A stretch of DNA of 64,000 nucleotides from an uncultured Bacteroidales bacterium (lineage in GTDB: Bacteria > Bacteroidota > Bacteroidia > Bacteroidales > Bacteroidaceae). Positions within the stretch are counted from its first letter, which is position 1. Every line of letters begins with the position of its first letter. Below, one piece after another: positions 8,662 to 17,155 of the stretch. The translations under genes and the position numbers were made by a program. The stretch spans positions 1 through 64,000 of the forward strand of contig CACZCZ010000004.1 of NCBI GenBank assembly GCA_902779845.1, given 5' to 3'. The notes under the pieces are model-generated. The model searched no databases, was not told the origin of the DNA, and was given only the letters and a program-made list of their open reading frames with translations.

Positions 8662-8898
8662 ATGTCTAAGATCTGTCAAATCACCGGAAAGAAAGCGATG
8701 CACGGTAACAATGTGTCGCACTCTAAGCGCCGCACAAAGCGTGTCTTCGACGTGAACCTCTTCACCAAGAAGTTCTACTGGGTCGAGGAAGACTGCTGGA
8801 TCAGCCTGAACATCTCGGCTGCCGGTCTGCGCTTGATTAACAAGATTGGTCTCGATGCCGCTATCAAGCGTGCTGCTGAAAAGGGCTACCTCCAGTAA
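8662..8898 (+). CDS. rpmB: Large ribosomal subunit protein bL28
   Basis: 78 residues, the family's normal length, beginning [27 protein letters not shown], which is the bL28 N-terminal signature. It is a component of the 50S subunit. It is the first gene of a three-gene ribosomal operon with rpmG (43 nt downstream) and the DUF4295 gene, an arrangement common in Bacteroidota. Confidence 0.96.
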   Translation: MSKICQITGKKAMHGNNVSHSKRRTKRVFDVNLFTKKFYWVEEDCWISLNISAAGLRLINKIGLDAAIKRAAEKGYLQ

Positions 8899-8941
8899 GC
8901 AAGAGCCATCTGAGTCGTTAACATTCAAAACGTAGTAAATC

Positions 8942-9130
8942 ATGGCAAAGAAAGCTAAAGGCAATAGAGTACAGGTGATTCTCGAATGCACGGAAATGAA
9001 GGAGAGCGGCCTCCCCGGCACCTCCCGCTACATCACCACGAAGAACAGAAAGAACACCCCCGAGCGTCTGGAGTTGAAGAAGTACAATCCGATTCTCAAG
9101 CGCATGACGGTTCACAAGGAAATCAAATAA
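8942..9130 (+). CDS. rpmG: Large ribosomal subunit protein bL33
   Basis: 62 residues beginning [18 protein letters not shown] with [24 protein letters not shown], the standard bL33 core. It lacks the CxxC zinc ribbon (C-minus form): only one Cys (ILECTE) is seen. Located between rpmB and the DUF4295 gene. Confidence 0.96.
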   Translation: MAKKAKGNRVQVILECTEMKESGLPGTSRYITTKNRKNTPERLELKKYNPILKRMTVHKEIK

Positions 9131-9142
9131 AACTGAAGCAAC

Positions 9143-9298
9143 ATGGCAAAGAAAACAGTCGCAACCCTGCAAACGGGTAAGACCGATGGCCGTAGCTACA
9201 CAAAGGTCATCAAGATGGTGAAGAACGAAAAAGGTTCTTACTCCTTCGATGAGAAGATGGTCCCCAACGAGGCCGTCCAGGATTTCTTCAAGAACTAA
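9143..9298 (+). CDS. DUF4295 family small basic protein
   Basis: A 51-residue basic protein starting MAKKTVATLQTGKTDGRSYT and ending in QDFFKN. It matches the DUF4295 family that regularly follows rpmB-rpmG in Bacteroidota and is suspected to be ribosome-associated. It begins 12 nt after the rpmG stop and is followed by a strong hairpin terminator at 9383-9414, closing the operon. Confidence 0.9.
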   Translation: MAKKTVATLQTGKTDGRSYTKVIKMVKNEKGSYSFDEKMVPNEAVQDFFKN

Positions 9299-9382
9299 AG
9301 GGCTTTTCTTCAGGAACTAATCTTCACAGCAAGTAGCAACTTTCAATATCCTACATCCTGCTCGCAGGATGAGCGAAACAAG

Positions 9383-9414
9383 AAGAGGCGTGTCCACAGG
9401 GGCACGCCTCTTTT
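9383..9414 (+). terminator. Rho-independent terminator of the rpmB operon
   Basis: A perfect 10-bp stem, AAGAGGCGTG (9383-9392) with CACGCCTCTT (9403-9412), a 10-nt loop and a TTTT tail. Confidence 0.85.
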
Positions 9415-9475
9415 GTCTTCTGTCGGCATTAAACGCACGATGGCGTTTCAAAGGGTGAAAGACCTAACGTCATTC

Positions 9476-10174
9476 CTACATCACTCCCATCAACTTCAGG
9501 ATCAGTGGAGCCAGCAGGGCCGTGAGCAGGCCGTTGAGGATGAGCCCCAGCGAGGCATAGGCCCCGTAGGTCTCGCCTTTCTCCATGGCACGTGAGGTGC
9601 CGACGGCATGCGATGCCGTGCCGATGCTTAAGCCCTGAGAGTAGGGGTTCTTGATGTGCCACACCTCCAGCACCTTGAAACCGAAGACGGCACCGAAGAG
9701 ACCCACGCAGACCACGATGGCTGCCGTGAGCGACGGGATGCCGCCCATGGCCTGGCACACCTCCATCGCTATCGGTGTGGTTACGGACTTGGGAGCCAGT
9801 GAGATGATGGTCTCGCGTGAAGCGCCCATCAGCTGTGCGATGAGCACCACACTCGCAACGCCTGCTATGCAACCTGTCAGCTGCGACAGGAAGATGGGCA
9901 GAAACTGACGGCGTATCTGTCCCAGATGCTGGTAGAGCGGAACGCCCAGAGCCACGATGGCGGGCTTCAACCAGAATTCGATGTAGCCGCCGGCCTGGGC
10001 GTAGGTCTCGTAGCTGATGCCCATGACCTTCAGCAGCACAATCAGTACCGCGATGGTCACGAGGATGGGATTCAGCACAATCCATCCCACACGTTTCTGC
10101 AGCTGGCGTGCGAGAAAGAAGATGCCGAATGTCAGTGCCAGCAGGACGATGTTATTCTGTAGTATCTCCATCAC
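9476..10174 (-). CDS. lrgB: LrgB/CidB family membrane protein
   Basis: A 232-residue polytopic inner-membrane protein of the LrgB family, partner of the holin-like LrgA. Recent work on relatives ties these pairs to export of small organic acids or to control of autolysis. Conserved blocks visible are LKPAIVALGVPLYQ, the SLAPKSVTTPIAM segment and the GTASHAVGTSRAM segment. Its start overlaps the end of lrgA by 23 nt, and lrgA in turn overlaps serS, so the three form one translationally coupled operon. Confidence 0.9.
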   Translation of the reverse strand: MMEILQNNIVLLALTFGIFFLARQLQKRVGWIVLNPILVTIAVLIVLLKVMGISYETYAQAGGYIEFWLKPAIVALGVPLYQHLGQIRRQFLPIFLSQLTGCIAGVASVVLIAQLMGASRETIISLAPKSVTTPIAMEVCQAMGGIPSLTAAIVVCVGLFGAVFGFKVLEVWHIKNPYSQGLSIGTASHAVGTSRAMEKGETYGAYASLGLILNGLLTALLAPLILKLMGVM

Positions 10175-10508
10175 TCTTCACTTTGAACATCTGATGCACC
10201 CAACCCGTCACGATGAGCACCACCACGGTGCTCACGACCGTTGCCACGGCGATGGGCAGAAATTCTGCTTTGATGACATCTAAGTATAGCATCAGCGCTA
10301 CACCCGGGGGTACGAAGAAGAAACCCATGTTGGAGATGAGGAAGTCCGACATCCCCTTCACCCATTCCATCTTGATGACCTTCGTCTGCAGCAGGCCCGT
10401 CAACAGCAGCATCCCGATGATACTACTCGGGATGCTGATGCCTGTGAGCCACACGATGAGTTCGCCCAACGCGAGGCAGCCAAAGATGATAAAACACTGA
10501 CGGATCAT
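10152..10508 (-). CDS. lrgA: LrgA/CidA family holin-like protein
   Basis: A 118-residue protein with four hydrophobic helices, typical of the CidA/LrgA family. FIIFGCLALGELIVWLTGISIPSSIIGML and the FFVPPGVALM segment are the conserved parts. It overlaps serS by 4 nt upstream and lrgB by 23 nt downstream. It is expected to act in the inner membrane with LrgB. Confidence 0.9.
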   Translation of the reverse strand: MIRQCFIIFGCLALGELIVWLTGISIPSSIIGMLLLTGLLQTKVIKMEWVKGMSDFLISNMGFFFVPPGVALMLYLDVIKAEFLPIAVATVVSTVVVLIVTGWVHQMFKVKSDGDTTE

Positions 10509-11824
10509 CTGTCGATGATGTCGAAGCCGGTGTAGGGTTGCAGAGCCTTGGGGATGCGGATGCCGGCTTCAGTCTGGTTGTTCTCTAAGAGAGCGGCCAC
10601 GATGCGGGGCAGGGCCAGTGCCGAGCCGTTGAGCGTGTGGCAGAGCTCTGTCTTCTTGTCGGCAGTGCGACGGTAGCGGCACTTCAGGCGGTTGGCCTGG
10701 TAGGTGTCGAAGTTCGAGACGCTGCTGACTTCGAGCCAGCGCTTCTGGGCCTCGCTATACACCTCGAAGTCGTAGCAGATGGCGCTGGTGAAGCTCTGGT
10801 CGCCGCCGCAGAGACGCAGGATGCGATAGGGGAGTTCCAGCTTCTGCAGCAGACCCTCCACGTGTGCCAACATCTCCTTGTGGCTCTCCTTGGAGTGTTC
10901 GGGCGTGTCGATGCGTACAATCTCTATCTTCGAGAACTCGTGCAGACGGTTCAGTCCGCGCACGTCCTTGCCGTAGCTGCCTGCCTCGCGACGGAAGCAC
11001 TGCGTGTAGGCGCAGTTCTTGATGGGCAGGTCTTTCTCGTCGAGGATGACATCGCGGTAGATGTTTGTCACGGGCACCTCGGCCGTGGGGATAAGGTAGA
11101 AGTCATCCACCTCGGCGTGGTACATCTGGCCCTCTTTGTCAGGCAGCTGACCTGTGCCGTAGCCGGAAGCTGCATTTACGACTGTCGGCGGCATGATCTC
11201 CGTGTAGCCGGCCTTGTTGGCTTCGGCGAGGAAGAAGTTGATGAGTGCGCGTTGCAGCTGAGCTCCCTTGCCGATATAGACGGGGAAGCCGGCACCTGTG
11301 ATCTTCACGCCCAGGTCGAAGTCGATGAGATTGTATTTCTTGGCGAGTTCCCAGTGGGGAAGGCGTGCTGCCTCAACCACAGGATTCGTCGTCCAGTTGC
11401 CTACGGTGTCGGTGCCGTCGCATTCTTTCAGGTTGCTCTTCACCACCACATTGTCTTCAGCCGCAGCACCTTCGGGAACTTCGTCATAGGGGATATTGGG
11501 AATCTGGCAGAGCTGCTCGGTGAGCTGGCGCTGTGCCTTGTCCATGATGGTTTCGAGGTCCTTGGCCTTCTCCTTGAGTGTTGCCACGGCGGCCTTGGCC
11601 TGGTCGGCCTGCTCGCGCAGTCCCTGCTTCATGAGTCCGCCAATCTCGGCAGCTTTCTTCTTGCTCTCGGCGAGCAGGTTGTCGAGCTGCTGCTGTGCCT
11701 CGCGGCGTTTCTTGTCTGTGGCCTGCACGGCGGCGATGGCCTCCTTGGCGCCCTGGAAGTGCTTCTTCTCAAGACCGCGAATGACGCGGTCGGTCTCTTC
11801 ATTGATGAGTTTAAGTGTTAACAT
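10505..11824 (-). CDS. serS: Seryl-tRNA synthetase
   Basis: A 439-residue class II aminoacyl-tRNA synthetase that charges tRNA-Ser. The N-terminal 110 residues form the antiparallel coiled-coil arm (K/A/E-rich), followed by the catalytic core with motif 2 (CFRREAGSYGKDVRGLNRLHEFSKIE) and motif 3 near the C-terminus (LNGSALALPRIVAALLEN). The length is normal. It is the first gene of an overlapping serS-lrgA-lrgB unit. The upstream gap carries short TAACGTTTA-type repeats. Confidence 0.96.
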   Translation of the reverse strand: MLTLKLINEETDRVIRGLEKKHFQGAKEAIAAVQATDKKRREAQQQLDNLLAESKKKAAEIGGLMKQGLREQADQAKAAVATLKEKAKDLETIMDKAQRQLTEQLCQIPNIPYDEVPEGAAAEDNVVVKSNLKECDGTDTVGNWTTNPVVEAARLPHWELAKKYNLIDFDLGVKITGAGFPVYIGKGAQLQRALINFFLAEANKAGYTEIMPPTVVNAASGYGTGQLPDKEGQMYHAEVDDFYLIPTAEVPVTNIYRDVILDEKDLPIKNCAYTQCFRREAGSYGKDVRGLNRLHEFSKIEIVRIDTPEHSKESHKEMLAHVEGLLQKLELPYRILRLCGGDQSFTSAICYDFEVYSEAQKRWLEVSSVSNFDTYQANRLKCRYRRTADKKTELCHTLNGSALALPRIVAALLENNQTEAGIRIPKALQPYTGFDIIDR

Positions 11825-11825
11825 T

Positions 11826-11972
11826 ATTCGTTTAACGTTTATCGTTTAACGTTTATGGATTTGCGATAGATTTCTTTTTACGAATTACGGATTTACGATT
11901 TACGCTCGGAGGCCTACATAGGAGAGGCACACCAAATCGTAAATTGTAAATCCGTAAATTGTAAATTACGAG
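11826..11972. repeat. Degenerate short repeats between serS and rpmA
   Basis: Words such as CGTTTAACGTTTA and AAATCGTAAATTGTAAATCC recur here, at 33560-33595 and 47930-47945, and in coding sequence at 42255-42290. No gene is seen. Confidence 0.6.
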
Positions 11973-11979
11973 AGTTGTC

Positions 11980-12243
11980 TTATGCCTCAGCTACGGGCTC
12001 TACGGACACCGTACTGCGGTCGAGGCGTCCTTTCTTGAAGGATACCACGCCGTCCACGAGGGCATAGAGTGTGTGGTCGCTGCCCATGCCGACATTCTTG
12101 CCGGGATAGTGCTGTGTGCCACGCTGGCGAACGATGATGTTACCAGCCACGCAGTGCTGACCACCAAAAATCTTCACACCGAGTCTTTGTGCTGCAGACT
12201 CGCGGCCGTTCTTAGAACTACCTACACCTTTTTTATGTGCCAT
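11980..12243 (-). CDS. rpmA: Large ribosomal subunit protein bL27
   Basis: 87 residues starting [22 protein letters not shown], the canonical bL27 N-terminus that reaches towards the peptidyl transferase centre. [17 protein letters not shown] and the [19 protein letters not shown] segment confirm it. It follows rplU after 22 nt in the usual L21-L27 operon. Confidence 0.96.
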   Translation of the reverse strand: MAHKKGVGSSKNGRESAAQRLGVKIFGGQHCVAGNIIVRQRGTQHYPGKNVGMGSDHTLYALVDGVVSFKKGRLDRSTVSVEPVAEA

Positions 12244-12265
12244 GTTTCTTCAGTTGTTTTAGTGG

Positions 12266-12583
12266 TTAAGCAATAACTTCCTTGATGTTCAACTCCGTGA
12301 ACTGCTGGCGGTGACCGTTCAACTTACGGAAGCCCTTGCGGCGCTTCTTGTGGAAGACGAGCACCTTGTCGCCCTTAACCAGGGGTGAAACGACTTCGCA
12401 GACCACCTTAGCACCCTTCACCACGGGAGCACCCACGGTGATGGCACCTTCGTTGTCCACCAATAACACTCTCTCAAATTCAACAGTCTGCTGAGCCTCG
12501 GCACCCTGGATGTGGTACACAAACAGCTTCTTGCCGGCTTCTGCCTTGAACTGTTGACCGTTAATCTCTACGATTGCGTACAT
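12266..12583 (-). CDS. rplU: Large ribosomal subunit protein bL21
   Basis: 105 residues with [22 protein letters not shown] at the N-terminus and the [24 protein letters not shown]-binding tail typical of bL21. First gene of the rplU-rpmA operon, with a -7 box at 12676-12683. Confidence 0.96.
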   Translation of the reverse strand: MYAIVEINGQQFKAEAGKKLFVYHIQGAEAQQTVEFERVLLVDNEGAITVGAPVVKGAKVVCEVVSPLVKGDKVLVFHKKRRKGFRKLNGHRQQFTELNIKEVIA

Positions 12584-12675
12584 TTGTGATAAATATGTAT
12601 TTAACGGGTTTTACCGGGAGGCGGGTAACCATCGTGGCACCACTTCACTAAGCCCCTTCGGTCTCAAATCGGCCG

Positions 12676-12683
12676 CAAAGATA
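12676..12683 (-). promoter_or_regulatory. -7 box of the rplU-rpmA operon
   Basis: On the minus strand this reads TATCTTTG, matching TAnnTTTG, about 90 nt upstream of the rplU ATG. Confidence 0.65.
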
Positions 12684-12798
12684 GTGACTTTCTGCGGAAT
12701 GGCCAAAGGTTTGCCCTACTTTTTTCGTTTCTGTCAAGAATCAGAGCCTCTATCTCTGAAAAAGGTGATAAAAAAGAGGCTATTTCAAAGATTTTGTG

Positions 12799-12806
12799 TA
12801 CCTTTG
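12799..12806 (+). promoter_or_regulatory. -7 box upstream of the 12832 gene
   Basis: TACCTTTG lies 25 nt before the ATG at 12832 and supports that start. Confidence 0.7.
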
Positions 12807-12831
12807 CGCCGCTTTTTAAGAAACGAAGAAA

Positions 12832-13413
12832 ATGAATTTGTATATTCGCTATTTTGAAGATGAAGTCGTGGTGACCACCGTTGATGCCGCTTTAGACTTC
12901 ATCCGCTCCATTCAGGACTTTAATGTAACCCCTCAGTTCGAGGCTGAATTCCGTGACTATGCCGAAGGGTCCATACCTTTTCCTAAAAGATATAAGGTAC
13001 GCCCGCGCGTGTACTTCATCGTCATCAAGACACAGGCCTCCACGCTCGAGGAGTTCAAGGCCAACGGCAAGGGCGGCGAGACTGAGAATGCTGAAGCCCG
13101 CCCCGACCGTCCGCTGCGTTCCAGAGATCTGGCCCGCCAGCGTCTGAACGACGAGTGCCCGGGCTGGTACGAGGGTTCCATCACCTTCAAACGTGTGGTG
13201 GTGGTGCCTGAGACAGGTAAGTTTGATTATCTCGACACCACCTTCGCTGCCTTGGTGAAGGCCTACAGCGCACAGGACTGCTACAACCGCATCGTCGATT
13301 ACCTGCGTTCGCGCTCCGATGTCGATCCGCGCAGCCAGTTCCCTTCACCCAAGGGAAAAAATTTCCAATACTCCTTTGTGGGTCTTAAACCCTATTCCGA
13401 GTTGAATGTCTAA
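12832..13413 (+). CDS. Unknown cytoplasmic protein, 193 aa
   Basis: I do not recognise this 193-residue protein. It has no signal peptide or membrane helix. The N-terminal 80 residues (MNLYIRYFEDEVVV...RPRVYFIVIKT) look like an alpha/beta domain. The middle is charged (ENAEARPDRPLRSRDLARQRL), and the C-terminal part contains FVGLKPYSEL. A good -7 box sits 25 nt upstream. The codon use matches the core genes around it, so it looks like a real, native gene, probably conserved in Prevotellaceae. Confidence 0.8.
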   Translation: MNLYIRYFEDEVVVTTVDAALDFIRSIQDFNVTPQFEAEFRDYAEGSIPFPKRYKVRPRVYFIVIKTQASTLEEFKANGKGGETENAEARPDRPLRSRDLARQRLNDECPGWYEGSITFKRVVVVPETGKFDYLDTTFAALVKAYSAQDCYNRIVDYLRSRSDVDPRSQFPSPKGKNFQYSFVGLKPYSELNV

Positions 13414-13443
13414 TCCGTAAGTAAGCTACAAAAAAAGATACAA

Positions 13444-14835
13444 ATGAAAATGAAGAATGTATTTCTTGCCATCGCCATGATGGCTGTGAGCGCCACCGCA
13501 ATGGCGCAGTACGAGGGAACAGCATGGTATGATCGTATCGGCACAGGCGAAGACAGCCTGCGCACACGTCAGAACCTGAGTCTGTTCCAGACCGCTATTA
13601 ACGGCAACAACTGGGAAGAAGCCTATGAGGCTTGGAAGCCCGCTTTCGAGAAAGCTCCTTTCGCACAGATGGGTCTCTACACCAACGGTGCCTACATGCT
13701 GGCCATGCTGATTCAGGGCGAGCAGGACGCCGCCAAGAAGCAGCAGTACTTCCAGGAACTGATGAATGTTTATGACACCCGCGTCAAGAATCTCGCAGGC
13801 CTCAACTCCTTCACCCGTGCCGACCGTCGTGCCACCGAGGGCGACGTCATCGCCCGCAAGGCTTATGACTATGCCGCCTACGGTCCTTCCTGCGACCCTA
13901 CCTACACGCTTGACAAGGCCTATGCCATGTTCAAGGACGGTATCAACAAGATCAACGAACAGGGCGGCCGCGAGGTCGAGGGCTTCGTGCTCGATGCCTT
14001 CTTCCGTGTGAGCTACGCCAAGTACCAGGCCGACAACAACGGCTTCCGCGAGTCCTTCCTGCAGGACTACCTCGAGAGCAAGGATGTCTGCGACAAGATG
14101 CTGCAACTGGCCAAGGAAGAAGCCGATCCCGAGAAGGCCCAGAAGATTGTCGCCAAGTACGACCAGCCCCTGAACACCATCGAAGGTCTCTTCGCTGAGT
14201 CCAAGGCTGCCGACCGCGACCAGATCATCGCCATCTTCACCCCGAAGATCGAGGCCAACAAGGATAACCTCGCTTACCTGAAGAGCGCCCTGACGCTGAT
14301 GGCCGCCAACGACTGCGATGACACCCCTGTCTATTACAAGGCTGCTGAGTACGCCTACAACATCGAACCTACCTTCGAGAGCGCCATCGGTACGGCCCAG
14401 AAATACTACAAGGACGGCGAGACCGCCAAGAGCGTGAAGTACTACAACGACGCCATCGAGCTCTGCCAGAGCGACGCCCAGAAGGGTAACATCGCCCTGC
14501 GTGTGGCTGCCGCTATGCGCAAGGGTGGCGACTTCAAGAGCGCTTATGACTACCTCGACAAGGCCATGCAGTACAACCCCGACCTCGAGGGTAAGTGCTA
14601 TATGCAGCGTGCCAACATCGCCACCAAGGAGAAGAACTACGCTCAGGCCAAGACCTACTGCGACAAGGCTGCAGCCGCCGACATCACCCTCGCCGGTCAG
14701 GCACAGCGCCTGAAGAGCAGCATCCAGACCGTGGAGGCTCACAATGCCGAGTATGCCCGTCAGAAGGCTGAGTACGACCGCCAGCAGGCTGAGCTGAAGG
14801 CCGAGGAAGACTTCTGGAAGGCAGGTAAGAAATAA
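13444..14835 (+). CDS. Secreted or periplasmic TPR-repeat protein
   Basis: A 463-residue protein with a signal peptide (MKMKNVFLAIAMMAVSATAMAQ) and tetratricopeptide-like helical pairs over most of its length, clearest from residue 270 on (e.g. YYKDGETAKSVKYYNDAIEL, GDFKSAYDYLDKAMQYNP). The C-terminus (residues 430-463) is a charged coiled-coil rich in A, E, K and Q. It probably acts as a protein-binding scaffold in the periplasm. It lies 30 nt after the preceding unknown gene. Confidence 0.85.
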   Translation: MKMKNVFLAIAMMAVSATAMAQYEGTAWYDRIGTGEDSLRTRQNLSLFQTAINGNNWEEAYEAWKPAFEKAPFAQMGLYTNGAYMLAMLIQGEQDAAKKQQYFQELMNVYDTRVKNLAGLNSFTRADRRATEGDVIARKAYDYAAYGPSCDPTYTLDKAYAMFKDGINKINEQGGREVEGFVLDAFFRVSYAKYQADNNGFRESFLQDYLESKDVCDKMLQLAKEEADPEKAQKIVAKYDQPLNTIEGLFAESKAADRDQIIAIFTPKIEANKDNLAYLKSALTLMAANDCDDTPVYYKAAEYAYNIEPTFESAIGTAQKYYKDGETAKSVKYYNDAIELCQSDAQKGNIALRVAAAMRKGGDFKSAYDYLDKAMQYNPDLEGKCYMQRANIATKEKNYAQAKTYCDKAAAADITLAGQAQRLKSSIQTVEAHNAEYARQKAEYDRQQAELKAEEDFWKAGKK

Positions 14836-14851
14836 TCCGAACCATCCTACA

Positions 14852-15838
14852 GTGGCCGAGAAAGAAATCAGATGGGGCTTCATCGGTTGTGGTGAAGTCA
14901 CGGAGAAGAAGAGCGGCCCGGCATTCAACTTAGTGCCGGGCTCCTCTGTTGTAGCTGTCATGAGTCGCAAGGCCGAGCGTGCCCGCAGCTACGCCGAGCG
15001 CCACCACATCCCCCGCTGGTACACCGATGCTCAGGAACTGCTGGACGACCCCGACGTGAACGCCGTCTATATCGCCACGCCGCCCTCGTCCCATGTCACC
15101 TTTGCCATCATGGCCATGAAGAGCGGCAAGCCTGTCTATGTCGAGAAACCCTTGGCCGCCACCTACGAGGAGTGCCTCCGTGTCAACCGCGTGTCGCGTG
15201 AGACCGGTGTCCCCTGCTTCGTGGCCTACTACCGCCGCTATCTGCCCTACTTCCAGAAGGTGAAGGAACTGGTGGAGAGCGGCACCATCGGCAAGGTCGT
15301 GGGCGTACAGATTCGCTTCGCCGTGCCGCCCCGTGACCTCGACTACAACCGCAAGCAGCTGCCCTGGCGCGTACAGCGTGACATCGCTGGCGGCGGCTAC
15401 TTCTACGACCTCGCGCCCCATCAGCTCGACCTCCTTCAGGAACTCTTCGGCCCCATCGTTCGTGTCAGCGGCTTCTGCTCCAACCGTGCCGGCCTCTATG
15501 ACAGCGAGGACACCGTCAGTGCCTCCTTCCAGTTCATGGATGGACTGCCCGGCAGCGGCACGTGGTGCTTCTGCGCCCACAAGTCGGCGCGCACCGACCG
15601 CATCCAGATCATCGGTGACCACGGCCAGATCTGTTTCTCCGTATTCACCTACGAACCCATACATCTGCACACCGAGCATGGCGTGCAGACGCTGGAAATC
15701 CCCAATCCGCCACACGTGCAGATGCCCCTCATCCAGAACGTCGTGGAACACCTGCAGCACAAGGCCTTCTGCCGTCTCGACAGCGTCAGTGCCACCCCCG
15801 TCAACTGGGTCATGGACAAGATACTGGGTAAACTCTAA
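14852..15838 (+). CDS. Gfo/Idh/MocA family oxidoreductase
   Basis: A 328-residue NAD(P)-dependent sugar dehydrogenase-like enzyme. The Rossmann segment WGFIGCGEVTEKKSGPAF lies at the N-terminus, followed by YIATPPSSH and the family EKP motif (PVYVEKPLA), with the conserved GGGYFYDLAPHQLDLL segment supplying the catalytic Asp and His. The substrate is unknown. The start is GTG at 14852, 16 nt after the TPR gene; the next in-frame ATG would remove the Rossmann fold. Confidence 0.9.
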   Translation: MAEKEIRWGFIGCGEVTEKKSGPAFNLVPGSSVVAVMSRKAERARSYAERHHIPRWYTDAQELLDDPDVNAVYIATPPSSHVTFAIMAMKSGKPVYVEKPLAATYEECLRVNRVSRETGVPCFVAYYRRYLPYFQKVKELVESGTIGKVVGVQIRFAVPPRDLDYNRKQLPWRVQRDIAGGGYFYDLAPHQLDLLQELFGPIVRVSGFCSNRAGLYDSEDTVSASFQFMDGLPGSGTWCFCAHKSARTDRIQIIGDHGQICFSVFTYEPIHLHTEHGVQTLEIPNPPHVQMPLIQNVVEHLQHKAFCRLDSVSATPVNWVMDKILGKL

Positions 15839-15853
15839 ACATCCTCCCATCGC

Positions 15854-17116
15854 ATGAAACGCATCTGTTTCTTAGCCGCATGTCTTCTTCTCCGGGGCTT
15901 CTCCGCTTCGGCGCAGACGACTCGGCTGGACAGCGTACCGTGCGACACCCTCTCCCTTGACTCACTGGCCCTCGACACATTACCCCACGACTCCTGGCTC
16001 TCAGACCTTCGTCGCCTCGAAGTCATCTCCCTCGACTCCCTTCAGCCTTTGGTCATCACCCCCGTTCCCTCCACCTCCTTCTTCAAGAAAGTGGGCGGCT
16101 TCGTGAAGCACATCGTCGATCTCTTCGACGAGATCAACCCCGACTACATCGAGCGTGTCGGCTACAACTTCACAGGGATGCTACAGGCCACCACCAATTT
16201 CGAGCGCTACACCATCAGCCTCGATGACTACTCTCAGTACCTCTCCTTCCGCCAGCGCCCCGACCTGCGCTTCGGTCCCTATTTCGGCTGGCGCTGGATA
16301 TTCCTGGGCTACACCTATGACTTCACCAGCATCGGCAAGTCACAACTCAATCGCGGCTCCAAGTTCGAGTTCTCCCTCTACTCCTCGATGGTCGGCATCG
16401 ACCTGATGTGGCGTCGCACCGGCACCGACTTCTACCTGCGCAAGGTCAGCGGCTTGGGCGAGGATGCCGAGAAGTACGAGGGCACCGACATCTCCAACTA
16501 CATCAGCTCCAACATCACAGGAGCCAACATCTACTACATCTTCAACCACCGCAAGTTCTCCCATCCTGCCATCTACTCGCAGAGCACCATCCAGCGTAGG
16601 TCCGCAGGCTCGTGGCAGCTCGGCTTCGGCGTCACCGTCCACGATATCCACTTCGACTACCAGGCACTTCCCCAGGATATCTTCAAGGGCATTGTCGAGA
16701 ACCAGTACGAGACGCTGGAGCGCATCAAGTATGTGGACTACAGTCTCAGCGCAGGCTACGGCTACAACTGGGTCTTTGCCCGCGGTTGGTGCTTCGGCAT
16801 CTCCCTGATGCCGGCGCTGGGCTACAAGTGGGCCAGTGCGCAGACCGCCCTCCTGCAGAACACCGAGAACACGGAATCCCAGGGCGGCAGCTTCTCTGAG
16901 AAAATCGACGAGATCTTCCGCAAGCGTGGCAACATCAACCTCGACATCACCGGTCGTGCCGGTCTCATCTACAACACCGGTCGCTGGTTCGTGGGCCTCT
17001 TCGGCATCGTCCACAACTACAACTACCGTCGCGACGAGATTCTCTTCACCAACGTATTCGGAAACATCAACCTCTGTGGCGGCTTCTATTTCCAGAAGCG
17101 CCATTTCAAGGACTAA
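15854..17116 (+). CDS. DUF4421 family outer-membrane beta-barrel-like protein
   Basis: A 420-residue exported protein with a signal peptide (MKRICFLAACLLLRGFSASAQ). A short S/D/L-rich stretch follows. The rest is rich in aromatic, alternating beta-strand segments (e.g. RFGPYFGWRWIFLGYTYDF, GYGYNWVFARGWCFGISLMPALGYKW) and ends in an aromatic strand (CGGFYFQKRHF), as expected for an outer-membrane barrel. The pattern fits the DUF4421 family of Bacteroidota, whose function is unknown. Confidence 0.82.
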   Translation: MKRICFLAACLLLRGFSASAQTTRLDSVPCDTLSLDSLALDTLPHDSWLSDLRRLEVISLDSLQPLVITPVPSTSFFKKVGGFVKHIVDLFDEINPDYIERVGYNFTGMLQATTNFERYTISLDDYSQYLSFRQRPDLRFGPYFGWRWIFLGYTYDFTSIGKSQLNRGSKFEFSLYSSMVGIDLMWRRTGTDFYLRKVSGLGEDAEKYEGTDISNYISSNITGANIYYIFNHRKFSHPAIYSQSTIQRRSAGSWQLGFGVTVHDIHFDYQALPQDIFKGIVENQYETLERIKYVDYSLSAGYGYNWVFARGWCFGISLMPALGYKWASAQTALLQNTENTESQGGSFSEKIDEIFRKRGNINLDITGRAGLIYNTGRWFVGLFGIVHNYNYRRDEILFTNVFGNINLCGGFYFQKRHFKD

Positions 17117-17155
17117 ATACACAAACAATTATTCTTTTTCTAACCTATTTATCAC

